Source: a bacterium
GTDB lineage: Bacteria; Hydrogenedentota; Hydrogenedentia; Hydrogenedentiales; SLHB01
Assembly (NCBI GenBank): GCA_024231375.1
Contig: JAAEQP010000362.1
Span: 1 to 6,363, forward strand
DNA: 6,363 bases
Reading direction: 5' to 3'
Position 1 is the first letter of the stretch. The number at the start of each line of letters is the position of its first letter. This document shows positions 1-5,684 of the stretch, piece by piece. The translations under genes and the position numbers were made by a program. Under the pieces are notes generated by a model. The model saw nothing but the letters and a program-made list of their open reading frames with translations. It searched no databases and was not told where the DNA came from.

Positions 1-495
1 TCAATGTGATTTCCCCGCGCACGCGGGGATGGACCGCGACAGCGGGTCCGAGAACTCTCAGCCAGAAGGATTTCCCCGCGCACGCGGGGATGGACCGCTC
101 GGCTATCGCGCGACGGATGCGCGAACTCGGATTTCCCCGCGCACGCGGGGATGGACCGGCCGCCGCCACGATAGATGATCGGTTCGAGGAGATTTCCCCG
201 CGCACGCGGGGATGGACCGAGTATCATACCGTACGGTAACAGGTTCGCGGCGATTTCCCCGCGCACGCGGGGATGGACCGGTAGGCACGAGTGCCGCGAA
301 GGGACACGGGAAGATTTCCCCGCGCACGCGGGGATGGACCGAAGAGGGGGAGGGGATTGTGGGCGCCGGGGCCGATTTCCCCGCGCACGCGGGGATGGAC
401 CGATTCTCGCGGCGCCGGGGGCGGTGAAGGGTGCGATTTCCCCGCGCACGCGGGGATGGACCGTGCGGACACGGGTGGTGGGCAAAACTGTGGGC

Positions 496-524
496 GAGGT
501 CCCCACGCCCGTGGGGATGGACCG
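496..524 (+). repeat. Degenerate CRISPR repeat 9 with compensatory stem change
   Basis: This copy differs from the consensus at five positions: TT to GG at repeat positions 3-4, G to A at 10, A to C at 14 and C to T at 17. Positions 10 and 17 are stem partners, so the G-C pair has become A-T and the 7-bp hairpin is kept intact. The 3' end ATGGACCG is unchanged. It is the second last repeat of the array. Confidence 0.93.
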
Positions 525-528
525 CCCA

Positions 529-555
529 CCTCCACCACCTCCACCACCTCCACCA
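529..555 (+). repeat. Three tandem 9-bp units inside the last CRISPR spacer
   Basis: Three perfect copies of CCTCCACCA (529-537, 538-546, 547-555) make up half of the interval 525-578 between repeats 9 and 10. The interval is 54 nt, against 32 nt for all eight other spacers. A CCTCCACCA tandem is a simple-sequence tract and may have expanded by slippage after acquisition. Confidence 0.93.
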
Positions 556-578
556 CCACGTCGCACCCCGAGGTCACC

Positions 579-606
579 GAGGTCCCGCGCACGCGGGGGT
601 GGACCG
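579..606 (+). repeat. Degenerate terminal CRISPR repeat 10 (28 nt)
   Basis: The last copy has lost one C of the left stem (GAGGTCCC instead of four Cs) and carries A to G at the first base after the stem. It shares the GG at positions 3-4 with repeat 9. Its 5' end is part of a tandem duplication: CCGAGGTCA at 568-576 is followed by CCGAGGTCC at 577-585. The stem can still form with six or seven pairs. No further repeat follows, so this is the end of the array. Confidence 0.9.
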
Positions 607-627
607 GTCTGCCATTCCCTGGTAGAC
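607..627 (+). other. Hairpin abutting the last CRISPR repeat
   Basis: GTCTGCCA (607-614) pairs along its whole length with TGGTAGAC (620-627), with one G-U wobble, around a 5-nt loop TTCCC. It begins at the first base after the terminal repeat. No T-tract follows, so it is not a standard Rho-independent terminator. It could stabilise or end the pre-crRNA, or be chance. Confidence 0.45.
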
Positions 628-1066
628 GAATGACGACGCGGCTCGTTCTTCTTCGCGGAGGCCAGACGAGAAAGCGGGTGCATTCAAGGGGGTGATATGA
701 GAACAGGGCGGCCATACGGTGATAATCGGTCGCTTCGCCGGAGCGTTGCGTCTTGCAACTTCAGACCCCTTGGGTGCCAAGCTGGCGGCTTTGCGGTGTA
801 GGCTATGCCCGTGTCTGCCGCCAGTGTTGGGGCCGGGCCCCGAGTGGGCGTCACCGCACCGGAAGAAATGCCACAGCAGGCAAGTTCGCGCCACGCGAGG
901 ACAGCCATGACCTCAAGGCGAACGCGGACATTGAATCTGAGCATGCCTTGGGAGCATAATCACGGGTGGCGGTCAGGCCTTTCGGTGGTCAAGGTACCCC
1001 GAAAATGAAGACCTGAAGAGAGCGAGGTCATTATCGGATAGTGGCGGAATTCCTTCTTTTGCTTGA
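628..1066. other. Gene-poor spacer between CRISPR array and next ORF
   Basis: No ORF here has a convincing start, SD and codon pattern together. The short open frames overlap each other without any recognisable protein motif. Three small palindromes are visible: CTTGG/CCAAG at 769-781 (3-nt loop), GGGGCC/GGCCCC at 829-841 (1-nt loop) and TCGCG/CGCGA at 886-898 (3-nt loop). None is followed by a T-run. No tRNA-like cloverleaf was found by eye. The stretch could hold an element boundary or remnants of degraded genes, but nothing in it proves either. Confidence 0.5.
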
Positions 1067-1083
1067 GCATAGGATAACTATGC
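1067..1083. promoter_or_regulatory. Perfect 6-bp dyad upstream of a strong SD; candidate operator
   Basis: GCATAG (1067-1072) and CTATGC (1078-1083) are perfect inverted copies separated by GATAA. The dyad ends four bases before the AAGGAGGT SD at 1088-1095. The sequence GATAAC (1073-1078) within it resembles a -10 hexamer at four of six positions, but no good -35 lies 16-18 bp upstream. The symmetry and position fit a repressor site over a promoter or leader. The regulator is unknown. Confidence 0.35.
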
Positions 1084-1087
1084 CTAA

Positions 1088-1095
1088 AAGGAGGT
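1088..1095 (+). promoter_or_regulatory. Ribosome binding site, full consensus AAGGAGGT
   Basis: AAGGAGGT is followed by six bases and an ATG at 1102. The match to the 16S anti-SD is complete and the spacing is good, so translation very probably starts at 1102 even though the ORF behind it looks weakly coding. Confidence 0.75.
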
Positions 1096-1101
1096 ATACC
1101 G

Positions 1102-1527
1102 ATGCCCTATCCCGTCCCGTTTCTGCAACTTGCTCCGTGTCGTCCTGCGCCGCGTTTCGCAGAACGAGTCCTCGAGGCCCCCGGTCCTGCACCCGGACGA
1201 CACCACCCTCAGCTCACTGACCTCACCTACCCCGAGGTCGGTCCGTACGACCTGACACAACGCGACCGTATGAGGTTGCTCACCTCCAGGACCAGGGGTC
1301 GCCACGGGCATTCCGACCCACTTCGCGCCGTACTGAAGACGAGAGCCCCCGGTCCTCCGGCATGGACACGAGGCCAATGCCGTGACGGCCCAAGAGGTGC
1401 CCCCCCACCGGTCATTCTAGAGTGGACTGCGTGTCCACGGAGTGATGTCGTTTTGCACGTCTTGAGCACCAACATACAGAGCGCGAGGAGGTCAACCTCT
1501 GCGCCAGCAACAGGAGATAGAACCTGA
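1102..1527 (+). CDS. Doubtful 141-aa hypothetical protein
   Basis: I do not recognise this ORF. In its favour are the perfect SD six bases before the ATG and the TGATG junction with the next gene (stop 1525-1527, next ATG 1527-1529), which is typical of translational coupling. Against it is the product, rich in Pro, Arg, Thr and Gly with no domain, membrane segment or regular secondary-structure pattern. Third codon positions in the first 150 bases are only about 55% G+C by hand count, whereas the next forward frame gives about 80%, as does the matching antisense frame. That frame has no usable start and stops near 1255. The gene may be a genuine orphan, a frameshifted remnant, or a leader ORF that delivers ribosomes to the 470-aa gene. 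Confidence 0.4.
   Translation: MPYPVPFLQLAPCRPAPRFAERVLEAPGPAPGRHHPQLTDLTYPEVGPYDLTQRDRMRLLTSRTRGRHGHSDPLRAVLKTRAPGPPAWTRGQCRDGPRGAPPPVILEWTACPRSDVVLHVLSTNIQSARRSTSAPATGDRT
1481..1504 (+). other. Small hairpin just before the 1527 gene's SD
   Basis: GAGGT/ACCTC around CA forms a perfect stem at 1488-1499, flanked by GCGC on both sides (1481-1484 and 1501-1504). It ends eight bases before the AGGAG SD (1512-1516) of the next gene. It could modulate coupling between the two ORFs. The evidence is symmetry only. Confidence 0.25.
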
Positions 1528-2939
1528 TGTCGAATCAAGAACGCAAGGACCAAGAAGCGAAGCTGGGTATCCTTCTGGGCGAACTGATGCTGACCCTGAA
1601 TGACCTGAACCAACCGTCGGATTTCAGGCGGTTCAATAACGCCGTAGACGGGGCTCGCCAAGCATCCAAGCTCGCGGCGGAACTGGAGTGTCCTCCCCCG
1701 ATTTGGATCAGAGTGACGGCCGAGCAGTTGCTGGTGTATGAAAACCGACAGCACGACTCCCTCCCGGCGAGCCACATGGAATTCCTGAGGTGCAGCGGGG
1801 AGGTCTTCTTCAGGAACGGGGCGGAGCGAGAGAAGAAACGCCGGGGTGAAGTCCTTGAGCGAAAAGGAGCCGAGTGGTTTGAGTCATGCCTGACACCGGT
1901 CGAAACCGAGGATCCCGCGACCGTCTACGACCTGTTTCTTCACCTGAGTCGAGTGTACGCGGAGAACCCGAGCAACCTGAACGCCGTGGTTCGGCAACAC
2001 GTTACCGAGCGGCTCTCAGCTTGGGTCCGAGGCCTGGGGGTAGAGGTACCGGAGTTCGAGGTACCACCAGGGGGTTCATGGGTCCCCGACTGGTCACCTG
2101 AGGCACTGGAGCTCTTCCGCGAGCAGGGCGGCTGCGAAGTGATGCCCGCGAGTGCCTCGCTGAAGGACGCGAAACGGCTCCCCGATTGGGAAGTCGTTGA
2201 ACAATACAAGGCCTCCCGCCGACACCCCCCCGCTGCGCAACCGCCAGAGGCGCAGCAAGGCGCTGACGCAAGCGAGGAGGGTAAGGAGAAGCCGAAGCTA
2301 GAGGTAGAGTTGAAGAACGGCGAGTCCCGGTCGTTCGATGTTGAAGGAGGCGATCCGTTCCGCCTTGCGCAGAAAACCGACTGGCCGGGATGGCGTGAGA
2401 CCGCGAGCTGGGCCCTCGACGACGCAGCGTGCCTCGTCTGCGGGGTCAACCCGGACTACATCTTCGTGCACCACCTCATCGGTGGCGGTACCGGTGAGGA
2501 CCTCCGCTCGTGGCGGGCGCAGACGCTCTACGACCACGCCGAGCAAGCCATCCAGGCGGGCGACCTCGACCACCACACGAACGGCGAGGGCGACATGCGC
2601 GTGAAGCCGCGGGAGTTCGTTTCGTGGGCCGCTGCGCGCGGGTGGGAAGTCCCGCCTCCGCTCGAGGCGCTGGTTGTAGAGGTGGCAGCCAGGAAGAATG
2701 AAGAGAAGAGTGAAGACAGTACGACATCTCGCACGATGACGCGGGTGGAATTGGTCAATAGGTTCTGCGAGAGATTCCCCACGGCGGAGCGAGGCACTGC
2801 CACGACGAGAGTGTGGCGGGCCGTGAAGGGGAAGCGCGAGCTCCCCGAGGGTGACATTCCGACTGCGGTGGCAATCGAGTGGCTGGAGGGCCAAGAGGGA
2901 CCAAGACCGCGGCGCGACAGTGACTATGACATCGACTGA
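1527..2939 (+). CDS. 470-aa protein of unknown function, element-associated
   Basis: The ATG lies ten bases after AGGAG (1512-1516) and overlaps the upstream stop by one base. The protein is soluble, with no signal peptide or membrane helix. Residues 1-225 are mostly helical and charged. Residues about 230-260 form a Pro/Ala/Gln then Glu/Lys-rich linker. Residues about 284-309 contain the pattern W-x-x-TASWALDDAACLVCGVNPD, and residues about 358-383 contain VKPREFVSWAAARGWEVPPP. From memory, paired motifs of this kind (W..AA.LL.G..P, later V.P.EF..WA...G...P) recur in uncharacterised proteins of integrated elements, but I cannot name a family. Residues about 400-470 form a basic, then acidic tail. 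Codon use is uniformly GC-rich, so the gene is intact and expressed-looking. It ends 172 bp before the preferred start of the AlpA-like gene and may be a separate transcription unit of the same element. Confidence 0.85.
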   Translation: MSNQERKDQEAKLGILLGELMLTLNDLNQPSDFRRFNNAVDGARQASKLAAELECPPPIWIRVTAEQLLVYENRQHDSLPASHMEFLRCSGEVFFRNGAEREKKRRGEVLERKGAEWFESCLTPVETEDPATVYDLFLHLSRVYAENPSNLNAVVRQHVTERLSAWVRGLGVEVPEFEVPPGGSWVPDWSPEALELFREQGGCEVMPASASLKDAKRLPDWEVVEQYKASRRHPPAAQPPEAQQGADASEEGKEKPKLEVELKNGESRSFDVEGGDPFRLAQKTDWPGWRETASWALDDAACLVCGVNPDYIFVHHLIGGGTGEDLRSWRAQTLYDHAEQAIQAGDLDHHTNGEGDMRVKPREFVSWAAARGWEVPPPLEALVVEVAARKNEEKSEDSTTSRTMTRVELVNRFCERFPTAERGTATTRVWRAVKGKRELPEGDIPTAVAIEWLEGQEGPRPRRDSDYDID

Positions 2940-2950
2940 CAAGGACCTTC

Positions 2951-2976
2951 TGTAAGCGCATTGCAGACTTCTTACA
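2951..2976. promoter_or_regulatory. Inverted repeat TGTAAG/CTTACA, candidate operator
   Basis: TGTAAG (2951-2956) and CTTACA (2971-2976) are perfect inverted copies 20 bp apart, about two helical turns, so both half-sites would face the same side of the DNA. No T-run follows. It sits 12 bases after the stop of the 470-aa gene, at the head of the only sizeable gap in the gene string. It fits a protein binding site better than a terminator. Confidence 0.3.
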
Positions 2977-3002
2977 AGCCCGCGTTGAAGGCACTGTCAA
3001 CA

Positions 3003-3027
3003 AGGGTCACCGAGGGACCCTCTTCTC
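3003..3027 (+). terminator. Weak terminator-like hairpin AGGGTC/GACCCT
   Basis: AGGGTC (3003-3008) pairs with GACCCT (3016-3021) around a 7-nt loop and is followed by a pyrimidine run CTTCTC that contains only three Ts. An alternative short palindrome, GAGGG/CCCTC, overlaps it. The position between the 470-aa gene and the replication operon suits a terminator, but the T-tract is poor. Confidence 0.3.
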
Positions 3028-3071
3028 ACAACGACTGACAACTCTCCATTACTGGAACCCTCCAAGTAGGT

Positions 3072-3091
3072 CGCGGGCAATGGTGCCCGCG
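3072..3091 (+). promoter_or_regulatory. Strong hairpin CGCGGGCA/TGCCCGCG before the AlpA-like gene
   Basis: Eight perfect, GC-rich pairs (3072-3079 with 3084-3091) surround a 4-nt ATGG loop. The stem ends seven bases before the GGAGGT SD at 3099-3104. As RNA it would be very stable in the 5' leader of the operon and could control ribosome access or transcript stability. As DNA it could be an operator for the HTH protein encoded next. No T-run follows, so it is not a standard terminator. Confidence 0.5.
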
Positions 3092-3098
3092 TCAACAT

Positions 3099-3104
3099 GG
3101 AGGT
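3099..3104 (+). promoter_or_regulatory. Ribosome binding site that places the start at TTG 3112
   Basis: GGAGGT is followed by seven bases and TTG at 3112. The in-frame ATG at 3097 overlaps this SD and has only the hairpin upstream, so TTG 3112 is the better start. A dyad TTGAC/GTCAA (3106-3110 and 3116-3120) spans that start codon and may be a regulatory site. Confidence 0.65.
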
Positions 3105-3111
3105 ATTGACC

Positions 3112-3375
3112 TTGAGTCAACCCACATCTTCGCAGAGAGGCGGTCACGCCTCACAGTTGAATCTCCCGATAAACGCGGCCCTCCTGGACGTCAACCAGGT
3201 GTCACAACTGATGAATTGTAGTGTCCGAACCATCAGGCGGTGGTCGGACACAGGTCGGATGCCTCGTCCCGTCAGGATTGGCGGTCTCGTTCGATGGGCC
3301 CGCGCTGACCTTGAGCGCTGGGTCGCTGACGGCTGTCCGCCCGTCCGCCAGCGAAAAGGAGGTGTGCTGTCATGA
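3112..3375 (+). CDS. AlpA/excisionase-like helix-turn-helix DNA-binding protein
   Basis: This is an 87-aa product with the TTG start chosen from the SD at 3099-3104; the ATG at 3097 would add five residues. After a disordered N-terminal tail of about 22 residues, the sequence LLDVNQVSQLMNCSVRTIRR, then W, GRMPRPVRIGGLVRW and LERWV is the winged HTH of the AlpA/HTH_17 (MerR-like) family. The pattern covers helix 1, turn, recognition helix, P-x-P-x-x-I-G wing and a W-containing C-terminal helix. Members are small DNA-bending proteins acting as excisionases or as activators of integrase and replication genes in prophages and integrated elements. The stop overlaps the PrimPol ATG as ATGA, and that gene's SD lies inside this one, so the two are coupled. 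A direct role in controlling excision or replication of the element is inferred. No integrase is visible here. Confidence 0.87.
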   Translation: MSQPTSSQRGGHASQLNLPINAALLDVNQVSQLMNCSVRTIRRWSDTGRMPRPVRIGGLVRWARADLERWVADGCPPVRQRKGGVLS

Positions 3376-5684
3376 CCGCTCCAAAAGAAGCCGGCACTGG
3401 GGCGGTGCCCGCCGCGTCCAAGGCCGAAACAGCAAATACCAACGCTTCGAATTCCAGCCCCCTTGGCGAGGAAGGTCAAGCGACACCCCTTCTTGATGCG
3501 GCGCTCGTGTATGCCAGGCATGGGTGGCCGGTCTTCCCGTGTCGGGGGAAGCGGCCAGCGACGCCGCACGGCTTCAAGGACGCCACGACCGACGTCGATG
3601 CTATCCGCGAGTGGTGGCGTACGTGGCCTGAAGCGAACGTAGCTATAGCCACAGGTCCTGCCGGTCTGCTCGTCCTCGACTTGGACGTGAAGAACGGCCA
3701 GAAAGGGATCGAAGAAATGCGGCGCCTCGAAGAGAAAAACGACGCGCTGCCAGTGTGTCCCAGTGTCTCGACACCGAGCGGTGGTGCCCACTACTACCTC
3801 CGAGTGCCGGAAGGTCACGAGGTCAAGTGCAGCGCGAGCAAGCTGGCACCTGGCGTTGATGTCCGAGCGACGGGCGGATACATCGTCGCACCCCCATCGC
3901 GCCTCGCCGACGGGGGGCAGTACGCTTGGCAGGAGGGGGTTGATGAGGTCGCCCTGCCTGAAGCACCGACTTGGCTGCTCTGTTTCCTCGATTCTCCCAG
4001 GTCGCGCAGAGGCGACTGTCCTGCCGATGGGGGGCAAGGGGAAGAGCCAGAAATAATCGAGAAGGGCGGCCGCAATGATGCTCTGACACGATTTGCTGGC
4101 CGCCTCAGAAGTGGCGGTCTCACTGGCGATGAGCTTCTTGCCGCCCTGGATAAGATGAATGCGAACCGTTGCAGGCCGTCGCTTCCAAGGTCTGAGGTGC
4201 GGTCGATAGCCGCGTCCGTGCAGCGCTATGCTCGCGGGGAGGACCCTCCCCCTCCTCTCCCAAGAGTGAAGCGACCGAAGGCAGAGTCGTTTCCTGTCGA
4301 GGCGCTTGGTTCCATACTGGGGGCTGCGGCCGAAGCCCTTCACGAGTATGTCCAAGCCCCTTTGGCCATGTGCGGCAGCGCTGTCTTGGCAGCGGCTTCG
4401 GCGTGCTGCCAAGCGCAGGCCGATGTCCATGTGGACGGACGCGTCTACGCGACGAGCGTTTTCTGCCTCACCGTGGCGGAATCCGGGGACCGAAAGTCCG
4501 CGATTGACACCATGGCCACCCGTCCTTTGCGCGAACGCGAACGTGAGTTAACCAAGCGCTACGAACACGAGATGGGCGAGTATGAACGTGCTGCAAGCAT
4601 CTATGAGGCCGAAAGGAGCAGAACTTTGAGGTCGGGTAGCCTTAAGGGTCTCGAAGCCAAGAAGAGCGCCGTGGAAGAGCTCGGGCCGGCTCCATCGAAG
4701 CCTCTGCGCCCGGTGTTGCTCGTCAGCAACTTCACCGTCGAGGGGGTTTCGCGCCAACTCGCGGAAGGGTGGCCCTCGTTGGGGATTTTTTCCGACGAAG
4801 GGGGCCAGACCGTGGGCGGGCACGCGATGAGCAAAGATAACGAGCTCAAGACCCTTGCCGAGCTTTCAAAGCGTTGGGACGCGCACGGCGACGGCATGAG
4901 GCTACGAAGCGGTGATGGGGTGCGGGCCATCCTCGGACGCCGCGTCTGCATGCATTTGGCCATGCAGCCCGCCGTGGCCCGATTGCTGTTGGGAAACCCA
5001 CTCGCCCACGGTCAGGGCTTCCTCCCTCGTTGCCTTCTATCTTGGCCGGAAACGTTGCGCGGGACGCGGTTCTACAGGTCGGGGAACCCGAGCGAAGATT
5101 GCCGAGTGCAGGTCTACTACGAGACGCTTGCCAAGCTGCTCGAACTGCCTCTTCCGTGGGATGAGAGCGGCGAGGTCGCCCTCGGCTTGGCGCCGCGCGC
5201 CATGCAGCTGACGCCCGAAGGCTATGATGCCTATGTTGGTTTCTACGACTCCGTGGAGGAGCAAAATGCCCCGGACGGACCCCTTTCTTGCGTGGCGGCA
5301 TGGGCAAGCAAGGCGGCAGAGCATGCGGTACGTATCGCGGGCATTCTGTCACTAGTGGACGATCCCGACGCCTGTGAGGTGGAAGAAATCGCGTTCCGGT
5401 CGGGTGCGACCCTGGCCGAGTGGTACATGGCCGAGTACCTCAGAGTGTCCGGCCTGGCAGCGGAGGACGCGACGTCCGAGCAAGCCGATGAGGTGCTCGC
5501 GTTCATCGAAGCCCAAGGTGGAGCGGCCGATGCAACCCTGCTGATGCGAGCCGGTCCTCGGGCTGTTCGCAGCAGGTCCGGGCTCGACAAAGTCATGGAG
5601 TACATGGAGACGACCGGGATGGTGGAGCGCGAGACGGCAAGGCGGTCAGGCCGCAGCAAGAGGACCTGGAGGATAGCGCAGTGA
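3372..5684 (+). CDS. PrimPol - PriCT-1 - DUF3987 primase/helicase replication protein
   Basis: This 770-aa multidomain protein has its ATG eight bases after AAGGAGGT (3356-3363). Residues about 40-205 are a bifunctional primase/polymerase (PrimPol) domain with GWPVFPCRGKRP at 51-62, metal-binding D103 and D105 in LLVLDLD, the nucleotide-binding SGGAH with H140, and GVDVRATGGYIVAPPS at 161-176. Residues about 229-290 match the primase C-terminal domain PriCT-1 (KGGRNDALTRFAGRLRSGGL, then EVRSIAASVQRY). Residues about 307-690 are a DUF3987 P-loop helicase-like domain. It has a Walker A-like AESGDRKSA at 369-377 with K375, a charged helical insertion at about 385-440, and Walker B FSDEGG at 473-478. 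Residues about 704-770 look like a winged helix with a basic tail. The protein should prime and unwind DNA to replicate the element. All key residues are present and the gene is intact. Confidence 0.95.
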   Translation: MTAPKEAGTGAVPAASKAETANTNASNSSPLGEEGQATPLLDAALVYARHGWPVFPCRGKRPATPHGFKDATTDVDAIREWWRTWPEANVAIATGPAGLLVLDLDVKNGQKGIEEMRRLEEKNDALPVCPSVSTPSGGAHYYLRVPEGHEVKCSASKLAPGVDVRATGGYIVAPPSRLADGGQYAWQEGVDEVALPEAPTWLLCFLDSPRSRRGDCPADGGQGEEPEIIEKGGRNDALTRFAGRLRSGGLTGDELLAALDKMNANRCRPSLPRSEVRSIAASVQRYARGEDPPPPLPRVKRPKAESFPVEALGSILGAAAEALHEYVQAPLAMCGSAVLAAASACCQAQADVHVDGRVYATSVFCLTVAESGDRKSAIDTMATRPLRERERELTKRYEHEMGEYERAASIYEAERSRTLRSGSLKGLEAKKSAVEELGPAPSKPLRPVLLVSNFTVEGVSRQLAEGWPSLGIFSDEGGQTVGGHAMSKDNELKTLAELSKRWDAHGDGMRLRSGDGVRAILGRRVCMHLAMQPAVARLLLGNPLAHGQGFLPRCLLSWPETLRGTRFYRSGNPSEDCRVQVYYETLAKLLELPLPWDESGEVALGLAPRAMQLTPEGYDAYVGFYDSVEEQNAPDGPLSCVAAWASKAAEHAVRIAGILSLVDDPDACEVEEIAFRSGATLAEWYMAEYLRVSGLAAEDATSEQADEVLAFIEAQGGAADATLLMRAGPRAVRSRSGLDKVMEYMETTGMVERETARRSGRSKRTWRIAQ

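Larger units (their letters stand above)
8..606 (+). CRISPR. CRISPR array, type I-E-like, leader-distal end (10 repeats, 9 spacers)
   Basis: Repeats lie at 8-36, 69-97, 130-158, 191-219, 252-280, 313-341, 374-402, 435-463, 496-524 and 579-606. The first eight are identical 29-mers that start GATTT, form a 7-bp stem CCCCGCG/CGCGGGG around a CA loop, and end ATGGACCG. Spacers 1-8 are each 32 nt, giving an exact 61-bp period. The length, the internal palindrome and the 8-nt 3' end matching a crRNA 5' handle (compare ATAAACCG in E. coli) fit type I-E. By that comparison the array is transcribed on the + strand with its leader left of base 1. Bases 1-7 are the end of a further spacer, so the array continues upstream. 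The two rightmost repeats are degenerate, as expected at the oldest end. No cas gene is in the window, so the subtype rests on the repeat alone. Confidence 0.97.

Noticed and set aside
342..434. Shared GGCGCCGGGG between CRISPR spacers 6 and 7, suggesting related protospacers
   Set aside because: Ten shared bases at nearly pure G+C are expected by chance in such spacers, and the remainder of the two spacers does not align.
6..715. Several overlapping ORFs across the CRISPR array on both strands, with peptides such as SPRTRGWT, FPAHAGMDR and FPRARGDGP
   Set aside because: They are translations of the CRISPR repeat. The 61-bp period shifts frame by one base per unit, so each frame rotates through the three peptides. 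No SD or real domain is present.
829..841. GGGGCC/GGCCCC palindrome as a terminator
   Set aside because: The loop is one base and no T-run follows. Short GC palindromes are frequent at this base composition.
805..1008. 67-codon plus-strand ORF in the gene-poor region
   Set aside because: There is no SD before the ATG, codon use is mixed, several other frames are equally open, and the peptide is unrecognised.
1084..1377. 97-codon minus-strand ORF opposite the doubtful 141-aa ORF
   Set aside because: Its third positions are G+C-rich, but it begins with TTG without an SD, ends inside the strong forward SD, and its product has no domain.
1227..1775. 182-codon minus-strand ORF over the 1527 junction
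   Set aside because: It overlaps the well-supported start of the 470-aa gene, has no SD, and its product has no recognisable pattern. It bears on the frame ambiguity at 1102-1527 but is not enough for a gene call.
3072..3091. The 8-bp hairpin as an intrinsic terminator for the 470-aa gene
   Set aside because: It is followed by GTCAACATGG with no T-tract and lies directly before an SD, so a leader or operator role is more likely.
3144..4430. 428-codon open frame on the minus strand
   Set aside because: It lies antisense to the AlpA-like and PrimPol genes, both with clear domains. Long antisense frames are common opposite GC-rich genes, and the product shows no motif.
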